Below, piece after piece: positions 35,110 to 62,840 of a DNA stretch of 64,000 nucleotides; positions within the stretch are counted from its first letter, which is position 1, and each line of letters opens with the position of its first letter. This stretch comes from Trichoplax sp. H2. Its lineage: Eukaryota; Placozoa; Uniplacotomia; Trichoplacea. The position numbers and the translations under genes were made by a program. The notes under the pieces are model-generated. The model made no database searches. It saw only the letters and a program-made list of their open reading frames with translations, and was not told where the DNA came from. The stretch is taken from assembly GCA_003344405.1 (NCBI GenBank), contig NOWV01000050.1, forward strand, positions 124,001 through 188,000, written 5' to 3'.

Positions 35110-35131
35110 CAAGGACTACTAGTAGTCCTTG
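35110..35131. repeat. Perfect 22-bp palindrome
   Basis: Two 11-base arms, CAAGGACTACT and AGTAGTCCTTG, are exact reverse complements with no spacer. The core GACTACT/AGTAGTC recurs as looser hairpins near 48171 and 49500-49660, suggesting a short recurring hairpin element. Confidence 0.85.
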
Positions 35132-35372
35132 GTAGACATAGTGAACTTAAACAGAGTTGAATGGATAAACTATTGAAAGTCCAAAACCAACTTGGCGAAA
35201 CATTACTCTATTACATTGTAAATTATTTCCAAACCATTCTACCCAAACATTACTCTGACTTAAAATTATGTTTCTGTTCGTTATTTACTGTGATCTAGTC
35301 TTTTTCTTTTGATATAAATTTTTTAACTAGAATATTGCTATCATTTCATGAGGGAACATTGAACAGTAGAAG

Positions 35373-35790
35373 AGCAGGACGGAATGCCTTGCTAACATAG
35401 ACAATGCAATTCAGTAATCCTTTTCTTTCTTTGCCCACAGCCATATTTGCTAGCAAATCACCGTACCAAGGCATATTGACATTAATGATATCTCCATTTT
35501 TTTCGGTTGACTACTTTAAAACTGGGACAATCCTTGCAAATAAGATCTTTTTCGGAGTACTTTCACAGCTATTATCGCTGCCATTGGAAATACATTACAG
35601 CAGGTAAAAATAGGCTATGATGTATATCGTAGCATTGAGTATGACATACTATCATGCAATCTTTTGCACTCTAGTATCCACAACAGATTGCTTTAAGAAT
35701 GAATATAGCGAAAGAGCGATTACGTCAGTAGTTGCACCTATTGGAGCCTTCTTCTTAAAGCTAATCACTAGTGGCATTTATAATAATAAA
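35373..35790 (+). pseudogene. Probable broken GPR155/auxin-carrier-like membrane protein fragment
   Basis: In one plus frame, AGRNALLT is followed by an in-frame TAG and then QFSNPFLSLPTAIFAS and SVDYFKTGTILANKIFF, ending HYSR before a GTAAAA. This order resembles the N-terminal membrane region of GPR155-type proteins (AGRA-x-(I/V)-(I/T), LPA-x-LF, (N/S)VDW, IL-x-x-K). A second frame from 35617 gives AITSVVAPIGAFF, which fits the next conserved VAPI segment. The frame changes, the internal stop and missing pieces argue for decay. Similarity was judged by eye only. It could instead be a chance open frame. Confidence 0.35.
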
Positions 35791-35970
35791 GTAATACATC
35801 TAAATTGGTGAAGGAAATCACTGGTCCATCTAGCCCCAGATTGTCCCTTTCATTAAGCACTACTGCCATAGTCATACATTCAACTAAAATCATAACTCGG
35901 CAAGACAAAGTATCTTATTCTAAGAAAGAAAACTGCTTCCTTACCTTTGCTTTATCCATGGACTTGTTTT

Positions 35971-36193
35971 GACCGTGATCCATTTAGAATAAACTATGTT
36001 GAATCTAATCCATTTAGAATAAACCATGTTGAATCTAATCCATTTAGGATAAACTATGTTGAATCTGATCTATTTAGAATAAACTATGCTGAATCTAATC
36101 CATTTAGAATAAACTATGTTGAATCTAATCCATTTAGGATAAACTATGTTGAATCTGATCTATTTAGAATAAACTATGTTGAATGTAATCCAT
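35971..36193. repeat. 30-nt minisatellite, seven full units plus a partial
   Basis: Exact period 30 (unit begins GAATCTAATCCATTTAGAAT and ends AAACTATGTT): units at 35971, 36001, 36031, 36061, 36091, 36121 and 36151, then a partial. Units 2-4 and 5-7 form a 90-nt higher-order repeat differing at only two bases. One plus frame stays open (35947-36222) as a 10-residue repeat E-S-N-P-F-R-I-N-Y-V, but that follows from a period divisible by three. Confidence 0.93.
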
Positions 36194-37990
36194 ACGAGAC
36201 AAATTTGTTCATTCCTTTATAAACAAAGTGCTCTCATTCTAGCCATGATGAAAATAATCAACTCACGCACCTTCCTCTTACTGAACGCCTAGAACACAAT
36301 GATTTGTAGCTATGAAAGAGTTCCAATCGTCGTTTAATCTGCTGCCTTATGTCACTCTCTTCCTTAACAGCAGTTTACCACTGGATATCTTCATCCATTG
36401 GCTTGGCCAACAAGTTCGATCTCTCTACTCCAAGCTAGACGAATTGCAACCGGCTTAATTGCTAGTCCTTCCAGACTTAAACCAATGGCTTGTATAGGCA
36501 CATCGGGCTGTCCAAATAGTGAAGATTGGAGTTTTCAAAGGAGCTAATTTGAATCGACAAGGTCAATACTAGGAGTGATGTTAGCAATTTAGTCAATCCC
36601 ATTAGCTGTATGACCTGTTACAGCACTGTATGTGGAGGCCTTGTACTGGATATACTAACGTCGACTAGTGTTACGGAAGGGATACTGTATACTGTATAGG
36701 TTAATTCAATATGGAAGATCTCGCTAAGGATTCCCCCCAATTTTCTCCTGCTTTTATAGGCTTAATAAAGACGTTCAGTCTAGAATTTATGCAGAATTCC
36801 ATGCTCTTAATAGGGCTGTTGATCTACGATTCAATTCTTTAGCAGTTACTCGATCCAATCATGTCCTGATTTAAGCTAATCTAGCATCACTATTGGAATC
36901 AGCCATCGCCAATGTCTGCAAGAATGTCCTTCATTTGCAATAAAGTTTTGCTCTATGCACGTTCAATTGGACACGATTCTATTAGATACTGCACTGATTT
37001 AAATCGGGATAGGAGTATTATCAGATGCCTCAGCAATACTACATTAATATCATAAGAAATCATCTTGAATGGCTGTAATAGCGACCACTCAAAATTGAGC
37101 TTTTCCAAACACTGCCTGCAACATTTCTTCCGTGCCATATTGCATGTAGTCGTCATATTTTCACTGTACGTGCATCATTAATCTTAAATACTAGACTATC
37201 ATAATGCATTAATTTCTTAATTGTTATATTAGCGCTCATATTATCATCATTTACATGCATAAACTACCGTAACAAGTTATAAATATTCCAAAGTGATTTG
37301 GATACAGTACAATAGTCTAGTACATTTAGGTCTACGTATAGCAATTGGTTTGCCTCACGAGTACCAGTATTTTAACTGACAATAGATATATAATATATAA
37401 TTGAATATATAATTGAAACACATATGCATGTTATATGTTATATCATCTTTTCGATAGAGCGGATTTCTTAAATCATAGCACGGACATGTTATATCCCATT
37501 CTTGTTCATTTACTTCGCTTATATTATAGATTCTTCTCGCTGCTTTGTACAATATAGTCGTGTGGTATAACTATACTTTGATCTTCCTTATTATGATTAT
37601 ATAGACAAGCTTGTATGTTTAACGTACAATGTATAATATACTCATAGTGTCAATATAAACTCGGTCAACTTTTCTTTCTGATTGCTATTTATTTTATCAG
37701 CCAAAAATAATTAAAAGATTGTGATCAATAAAGTCAAATCATATCTTAGACTATATCTTTCAAAGAAAGTAATCGTGTTGATGTTTAAGGAATCATCAGG
37801 CCATCAAATGCAATTTGAAATAGATATTAAGTATCGTATTTTGATATCAAACATTTTAACTTGAGATAAATATCATACGTACTTATACAATTGTAGAGTA
37901 ATAAATAGAGAGAGCCGTGATCTCATTGCCAAGATTATGATCGCGTAATCATGATGACGATACCACGTTTTTAAATTAGAATATTTAACA

Positions 37991-38291
37991 TGAAATAAAT
38001 AAGCGATTTATTTAAAATAAAAAAATTATTAGAGATAACACCGCGGCTTCTTTACTAACTACTAGCCTCATCGATTACAATGTGCTTATAAGACATTAAC
38101 AGTTAAATATTAGCCTCGTAGGCAACATATGTATCCGCCTAGAAATATATATAAAAACGTTTATTAATTTAACTGACACAAAAATAATATATATTCTCAA
38201 AGTATATTCCTATTTCTAGTAGTTTTACCTGTCGTCGATCGCCTTTAAATGAAATATCCGTTTCTAAATTAATTTCCGTTATATCTGCTTT
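37991..38291. repeat. Left copy of a near-identical duplication around the gap
   Basis: It matches 39182-39483 almost base for base from the TAAGCGATTTATTTAAAAT block onward, including the gene C terminal exon, its intron, and the start of the preceding exon. See the pseudogene entry for the coding part. Confidence 0.85.
38103..38291 (-). pseudogene. Second copy of gene C's two last exons, cut by the assembly gap
   Basis: The terminal 36-nt exon (38103-38138, ADTYVAYEANI) and the 3' part of the penultimate exon (about 38229-38291) are repeated nearly base for base relative to gene C, 1191 bases away. Differences are a handful; the last codon before the stop is ATT instead of GTT, giving Ile for Val. 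The copy runs into the N gap and does not resume beyond it. No other exons of a fifth transporter lie to the right of the gap, so this is either an unplaced haplotype end or a true partial duplication. Confidence 0.7.
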
Positions 38292-38311
38292 NNNNNNNNN
38301 NNNNNNNNNNN
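38292..38311. other. Assembly gap (20 N)
   Basis: A run of 20 N. Sequence to its left is duplicated at 39182-39483, so the true size and content are unknown and a local mis-join is possible. Confidence 0.99.
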
Positions 38312-38960
38312 GTAAAACCTTCTACTGTACTGTAAGACTGCTACCAAGCGTTGCTACTTTCACTACCTTCGCAAAGGGCCTTAGTCAACAGTAAGAGCCA
38401 GTCTAGAGAAGCTTCTAGGTAATATTACAAAGCTAGCTTTATGCAACTGTTGTTCCGCTACACAGCTTAAATTATTCTTCTCCCTTAAGTATAAATGCAC
38501 TTCCTTACATACTTGTGCCAAACTCCACCTGTGCAATCTGTTAATTATTTCCTATACCGTAATATAGCCTTTTCTATGCACATGTAATTATATTTATTAT
38601 TTTAGAGCATATATATGTGTTAATTAATATATTATGTGCCAACAGGAACTTATTCCAATAAACAAGTTAAATCCGCTTAGTACCTAATAAATTGCATAAA
38701 AGTGTGACAACTGCTATTTCAATTATTACACGTATATTGCATAGTAATTAACCTAAATCTATACAGTCGTTAATGAAAATCCATTAACGGTTGAATATTA
38801 TAATTTTACCATAATATTTATAACTGTCTATTTCTAAATCGATTACATTGTCACATTTAATATCCTAAATCATAACAATAGTCATATTTGCACTATTCTC
38901 TACAAATAAACTACAACTGAAATCAAATCGATCTTCGAAAAGTTATACAATAGTTAGCTG

Positions 38961-39215
38961 AACCTAACTCGTTTGAGACAGATACACATTATTTCTAACA
39001 TCAAAGGTGCAATGATAGCGATAATAGCACGTTTAAAAGTGAAATATTCAAAATGGGATAAATAATCAATTTATTATAAAGTGAAATAACCTAACTCGTT
39101 TGAGGCAGATAGACATCATTTTTAGTATCCAAGGTGCAATGATAACGATGATAGCACGTTTTCAAAATGAAATATGAGATATGAGACAAATAAGCGATTT
39201 ATTTAAAATGAAATA
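38961..39215. repeat. Tandem pair of about 127 bases downstream of gene C
   Basis: 38961-39087 and 39088-39215 both begin AACCTAACTCGTTTGAG and share AAGGTGCAATGATA-CGAT-ATAGCACGTTT. A third, more diverged relative lies at about 37931-38030 before the gap. Confidence 0.75.
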
Positions 39216-39293
39216 ATTATTAGAGATAACACCGCGGCTTCTTTACTAACTACTAGCCTCATCGATTACAATGTGCTTATAAGACATTAACAG

Positions 39294-47640
<8,347 letters not shown>

Positions 47641-50600
47641 TGATTTATGCAAACTTGTTATCTACCGGACGAGGGGATGTAATAGAATTCTTTATTGAAG
47701 ATCTAGCCACTAGCATTATCAGACTACCAATGACATTAAGTGTTTATTAGCACTCTATTACCACTGTGCTTATAAAATTTAGATCAACTGCAGCCATTTT
47801 ATCGGCCAATTTCTCATTTCACTGCATGACTCTGAGGCTACAGCACTCTTGCTTCTGCAGGCTGGTACAGTATGTACTGTAAACTACAGTACATGGATGG
47901 TAGGGATTGTAGCGAGCTAGGTGAGTGCTTAAACAGTCGACTATTCCATATACTGAACATAGAGAGATAATTAGCCACGCAAGTATCATTACGGCCCATG
48001 ATAGGATACCAGATCCAATAGTACGGTACGGTCGATGAATATGGTATACGATTATAGTATAGTGCTTAGTACAATGGCGCTAGTACTGTATATTGTATAG
48101 GGAACTGTGTGAAGTTTATACTGATGCAGTCAGTGCATGACACCTGGATGAGAAAAATGAATCTTTGCCGAGGACTACTAGGAAAATCTCGAGCAGTCCC
48201 TAGATAAATTATTAAGTAGAAGACTAGGCCATCAATGGCTAGCTCTTGTAATACTACTTCCCTATATTAACTACAATCGACTCACAAGAATGAGTAAGAC
48301 TCCGTTAATATAAAAAGTTTTATTACGATGTTAAAATACAGGCATTAAAACCTACAGATAGAATATCAAAAGAATATCTACTATGACTTCTCCAAGCTAA
48401 CCTATGAATGAATCTATCTAGCTCTACAATTATATTAGCCTCCTTATATATCTATCGTTGATGTAAATATTTGCATCAAAACTCTATCACAATTTTCCCT
48501 ATACAAAATAGTATATCGTAACGGCTACAGTATAGAAGCCCTTTAACATGATCCGCGTCTTGTTTATATCGCCTCGAACCTTGTTCCTCAGCTCCTCGAC
48601 CAATAGTCAATCTTCTAGGACTTCCACCTGCGCTTCTCGCCAAGAGGCCCATTAACACCGCTACATCTTTCTGATTCCCACCAATAGATAATCAATAGCA
48701 TATATAGCGCTAACATAGGAGGAATTGACACCATGTTCCACACAACTAGAGACAATTTAATATTACCGTTACAGGTCTATTTCCGCATATCGTAATATAT
48801 CTTCAAGCTATTAGAATAAGAACTGGTGTAAGGGTGTATAGGTGTATGCAACACCGTCAATATGAAGAATTCCCGCAATTTGCATAATGCTAGTAATTTG
48901 CAGTTGGCGTAAATTGAATTTGCAATTTGCAAAATACCTACTTATCTTCAAAATATTAGGACAGGAACTAAGGTGAGGGTGTATCGATGTATGCAACACC
49001 ATCAATACGAAGAATTCCGATAATTTGCATAATGCCTAGTTAATTTGCAAAATACAGTAAATGCAATTTGCAATTTGCAAAATGCCCAGTTCATTTACAT
49101 AGTATGCTCAAAATATTAGGACAAGAACTAATGTGAGGGTGTATAGATATATGTACTACCATCAGTACGAAGAATTCCGGCTATTTGCATAATGCCTAGT
49201 TAATTTGCATAGTACGCTCAAAATATTAGAACAAGAACTAATGTGAGGGTGTATAGATGTATGTACTACCGTCAATACGAAGAATTTTAGCAATTTGCAA
49301 AATGAATAATTAATTTGCATAGTATCCTCAAAATATTAGAACAAGAACTAGTGTGAGGGTGTATGAACTAATATGAACTGCAAGAAAAATTTCTAATAGT
49401 GCGTAGATTAGTAGACTAGGTCTACGTATTTCTCTATGTGCTACAGTATCTTCAAAGTTCTAGAATAAGGACTAGTATGAGCGTGTATGAACTACCCTAG
49501 ACTACTAGAAATTTTCAAGTAGTCCATGAATTAGTAGGCTAGGTCTATTCCCGTATATGATACAGTATCTTCGAAATATAGGAATAAGAATTAGTGTGAG
49601 GGTGTATGGACTACCATGGATTACTAAAAAAATTTCTAGTAGTCTATGGACTATACGTATTAGTAGACTACGTCTATTTCCGAACGTGATGATACAGTAT
49701 CTTTAAATTATTACAACAAGAACTAGTGATAGGGTATATGGATGCATGAATTTGAGCTCACTGTCCAGAGTTTCTGAAGTATCCTATGAACCACTCAACC
49801 CCTTATAGTCCTAATCTGGAGATTATGGCCAGCAAACTATCGCAATACCAATGGTAATTGATAATACTGCGCTATACTCGTATGTACAGACTCAATACAG
49901 AGGTATATGAGAAAAATCATTCTTTACATGACCTCTAAAAAGACATCGTAGACTAGATCTCTTTCCGTAAGTAATAAAGTATGTTTAAAATATTCCAACA
50001 AGAACTAGTATTTCTTGTAAAATTTCACTTCATTACATAAACTTGATTCTTCAAACTATACCAAGTGTAATGAGGTCTTAGTTAGATCAGCAAAGCTAGT
50101 ACGTCTGTAAGATCAAAAAAAGCTCTATTTACCTAACGGTACCTATCTTCAGTCGACAACTGTCTAACTTATTACAGCAAGTTCTTTGATTTACCCGATG
50201 TTACGGAGCCAAGCTCGAAATAATAAAAGCCTTGTTAATTAAAATATCTAATATAAATTGTTGTTTGTTCCAGTAGTCTAATAAGTGTTAACGAATACTT
50301 GTTTATTGATAAGGTTAATGTCTAAGTAATTGAATACTAATACCTAAGTGTAAGGTATAATTTGTACTGAGCCTTGAGGCTCTAATTGGCACAAATAAAT
50401 TTATTATTGTTAATTAGCGTTAACTTACACTGATTTATGTTAACTTCTTCCATCTAAATTCCTATACTAAACAGTGTAAGTCGCTATGTCTAAGATACTA
50501 ACATATGCACCATCGGCGGAGGTCGAGCACTAAATTAGCTGTTCAGTTCCATTTTAATCATTTTTAGATCTTTAAGACCCGTTCGAAAAAGCAATTCGTA

Positions 50601-51567
50601 ACACCCGCATATACTCGTATTATGAATTCAATCTGAAGCTAATCTGGGTTTCACTACAAATCGCAAGAGTTGAAGAATTTGGTAATAGTGTCTTGCATAG
50701 CGGTTTTAATAAAACTAGAAAATTTAAAAGCTATACGTATGTATAATGTAATGCATCATGTAGCTCAATATGATATATTTGCAAGTGTATGTGCGCCATG
50801 TTAGTCAACATTAATAATTATAATCTGTAATTGGATGATTGAATGAATAAGCTACGTTAATAATACTTTAAATACCAATAATCTAAAAAGCAAGTACTGT
50901 ACCATAGAAAGCTACGTAATAGTAATAAATCCACAACATAATATAAATACTTTCTAACTTATAACGTGAGAACAGTTAATAGCCAACTATTCTTCGTTGA
51001 TTCTATCGCTCAGTATCGGCAATCAGGTTTGACTATGCTGCCGCAATTTCAATTCAATCTAATGCTACCAGGTGAAGGTACATACTGTATCAATAACTCA
51101 AAATATTCGATTATCCATAATTAGCAAGATGAAAAGTTTATAGACAGTCTTATATTTATTACAGGTTTAAAGGTAAAACATCGCATAAGTAGATTGCAAG
51201 AAACGCTCTATGTTTTATGCTATGTTAACTGACTGAATACAGGATCTTAACACAGCATTAGCTAAGATGATCACACCAGCATTTACTCGTTAAGATTCGT
51301 ACAAGAAGCATTTTAGCAAGCTTTATTAATCATAATATTGCAAAGATGCCACGAATAAATTATTCCTGTAGCTATTCTGACAATCGCTGCCCTAAATGTT
51401 ATTTCGTAAGAAATTTTAACAACGAAATAATAAATGAATTTTAATACTTTTCCGCTTGAATTATGTACGATTGTACTGTAACTATGGACACACCTTGTCC
51501 GTTACTCCTATACCTAAGCAATTGACCATAAATGAATTATCACTATCCTCTATTCTACCTTTAATAA
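47641..51567. other. Region between genes C and D
   Basis: It holds the 5' flank of C, the tandem array at 48799-50010, and the 3' flank of D. No gene is supported. A short patch of higher GC at about 48540-48655 gives a 60-codon minus-strand frame without recognisable features. An ATTAAA on the minus strand near 51438 could serve as D's poly(A) signal. Confidence 0.6.
48799..50010. repeat. Tandem array of about nine diverged units, 108-160 bases each
   Basis: Units start near 48799, 48944, 49104, 49214, 49324, 49448, 49566, 49699 and 49981. Each opens with A(T/C)-CTTCAAAATATTAG-like sequence, then AACAAGAACTAGTGTGAGGG and TGTAT. The first four units carry AATTTGCATAATGCC tails. Later units carry a different tail with a GACTACTAGAAATTTT...AGTAGTC hairpin and TAGTAGACTAGGTCTA. 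So the array has two subfamilies joined head to tail. Confidence 0.85.
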
Positions 51568-60391
<8,824 letters not shown>

Positions 60392-62257
60392 GTTTTGAAG
60401 ATTTTGAACCAATTTCTTTAGAATGTGGTGAAACTAACTTATGCTTCTGTTTAAGCAAAGTTAGTAATACGTATTTATAATGGCTGATATAATGTAATTA
60501 AATATCGTAAGATCTTGTTCGGATTATGCGTAATCTACAATTTTACTAGAGGATTTTATCGTTTTATCAGTTACCGCTAGTCTAACGCATTGTAATTAGT
60601 TCAGGAAGTTCAACCCATAGAGGTAAAATAATTTCTCACTTTAGCCCTTACAAAGGCCAAAGAGTTACTATTCAGTTTTAGTGGACTTTAAACTTTAAAC
60701 TTAAATAAACAAGGAATAGACTAATGGCGCTATTAAAATATCATGCAGCATGGATGACTTGCAAAATATCGCCAGCATGTTATTATAATTGCAATTAATT
60801 CCAGAAATGCACCATTGATTCACTTTCCATATATATAAACTGATAATTTTTCAAGCGTACCGTAGCCAAGTAAGAAAAGATAATACTTATTTTGCGAAAG
60901 CAACGCCTGTAATAGCATGGAATTAATATGGTCGTAGGTGATCACTGCGTCTATGAAACTCTGTATAAACATAAATATTCATAGCCAATCCAATCTTTCT
61001 ACAATGCATGCCAGGGTCCACTTATAAGGTGTAATATAACCCCCCCAAAATACGATAGTATGTTTCGGTTGTGTACATCTACGTAAATCATTGACGCAAA
61101 CTAAAATCGGATCATAAAATCTGAAAGAGACTAACTAGAACTAATGCATAAAATTCGCCTAGATATTATGGCTAAGGTTGTATATTGTAGTTAAATTTAA
61201 TCACATGGAAATGGTTCAATACTGCAATTCTTATACTGTATAATATTTCGTAGCATGGCTGTTAATCTTTCCATGAGGCAAAGTAGAAGAAATACCGCAC
61301 CAAGGTCAGGATAAGCGTGATGAGGTCACCAGTATGTATCCCATAGTACCGTAGTCATTGCAATCAATAGTAAAGCAAAAGGTTAAGCAATCTTTCCGCA
61401 ATCAATAATTTCTTTGTTTATGTAACACAGCAGTACTTGTTTGCCAGTTTACACCTAAAATAGGGTTGAAAAAGAGACTACAGACTATAAGCATGGATAA
61501 TTAGAAGAAAATTACTCTAGTAATCCATGTTGTAAGTAATACGATTGAATGCTTGTCGTTGCATCTCTAGTATGCGCGTAGAGCAAAGGCCAAAGTATAA
61601 TGATGTATAACTCGGCAACGTAATGCAGCACTGCAGTTGATTACCATTACTGTACTTGAGTTAATGGTAACGAATGAAAATTTCTATCAAAATGTAGCAC
61701 CCTATATTAGCTAGTCCTTTGTATTCCCACTCACTTGATGAAAAAATTGACAGCTTTGATACATGCTTCGTCTCTGTTATCATGCAGAATAATAAATTAT
61801 ATTTACAGAATAGGATTATAGGATAGCGGACAACCTCACGTAAGTAAGTCCTTAACGACAGCTCCATCCTACTACCAATGAAATAATTATCTTATTATGA
61901 TAGTTGTCTCAAGAATATTTTAACGTATTCCTAATGACACGATGAGAAGTCGACGACTTTTTATGCGTCCACTGTTTCTCTAAGGGTAATGTAGATTAAC
62001 TAATTATTATACTCGTATACGCAATAAAGTGTATCAGAACCAGCTCATGTGTTCAAGGATATAAAGTAAAAATATTATAAAGCTGTTCGTTAGTCGTATC
62101 TGATTGAGAAAATCGCGACCTCGGTACCAGTTATTTTTAAAATGAATTATCCATACATCTAAGTGGAAGTATAAGCAAATTCACACATTCTGTTCAATTG
62201 AATTGACGTCGCATTGGAAACAAATTGACAGCTTATGCAAATTATTATTGTAGGATT

Positions 62258-62608
62258 GTAGATGTAGTAGATACAATTTAAATGAGCAAAGTACTCGTAG
62301 ATAGCTCCGTCTCATAATGGCAAGCAAAGACTATTACGAAAATTCCTCAGATTGGAATAATAATTAATAATCTTATATAAAATAATTAATATATCTCTGC
62401 TGGTACCGGATGGTCTTATTGATGAGGATAGTAGACGTAGTAGTTACAATGTAAATGAGCAAAGTACTCGTAGATAGCTCCGTCTCATAATGACAAGCAA
62501 AGACTATTACGAAAATTCCTCAGATTGGAATAATAATTAATAGTCTTATATAAAATAATAATAAATAATTATCTCTGCTGGTACCGGATGGTCTTATTGA
62601 TTAGGATA
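62258..62608. repeat. Tandem duplication of 173 bases upstream of VPS41
   Basis: Two adjacent copies, nearly identical. Both contain GAGCAAAGTACTCGTAGATA, then GCTCCGTCTCATAATG, and CTGCTGGTACCGGATGGTC. Differences are a few substitutions and a small TAA-rich indel near the end of copy 2. The duplication is recent and starts about 580 bases before the VPS41 ATG. Confidence 0.93.
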
Positions 62609-62634
62609 GACCTTATCGTTTATGTTGATGACCA

Positions 62635-62806
62635 GTCGAAACCGTACACGAAACCGTACACGAAACAAGTGCCACTGCCTGTCCTACAGTACAATACACT
62701 GTTATACAGTACTTACTTTCCGTACTGTACAGTACTGTACAGTACACTATGCAGTATGTACAGTACGGTACAGTACAAGTGTGTGTACAATACAAGTGTG
62801 TGTACT
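62635..62806. repeat. Short direct repeats and GTAC-palindrome cluster just before VPS41
   Basis: A 12-base unit GAAACCGTACAC occurs about two and a half times at about 62637-62665. Then many overlapping TACTGTACAGTA / GTACAGTAC units (about 62690-62780) and a repeated ACAAGTGTGTGTAC follow. The block is rich in self-complementary GTAC and lies within 40-200 bases of the VPS41 start codon, so it would sit in the promoter or 5' UTR. Confidence 0.8.
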
Positions 62807-62840
62807 GTCGATTTTCCGATTGACAGTCTCTGATTTGATC

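Larger units (their letters stand above)
33848..39293. other. Region between genes B and C
   Basis: This region should contain the missing first exon of B and the 3' flank of C. It also holds a palindrome (35110), a likely broken membrane-protein fragment (35373-35790), a 30-nt minisatellite (35971-36193), coding-like pieces on the minus strand (about 36290-36560), the N gap, and repeats on both sides of the gap. No intact gene is seen. Confidence 0.6.
60392..62840. other. Shared 5' region between gene D (minus) and VPS41 (plus)
   Basis: Head-to-head spacing of 2.45 kb between the two ATG codons. No gene is seen inside. It should contain both promoters and any untranslated exons, but no TATA or initiator can be assigned with confidence. 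The VPS41-proximal 600 bases hold the 173-bp duplication and the GTAC cluster. Confidence 0.6.

Noticed and set aside
35947-36222. Possible repeat protein encoded by the minisatellite
   Set aside because: An open frame is automatic when a stop-free 30-nt unit is repeated. No start or splice context supports a gene.
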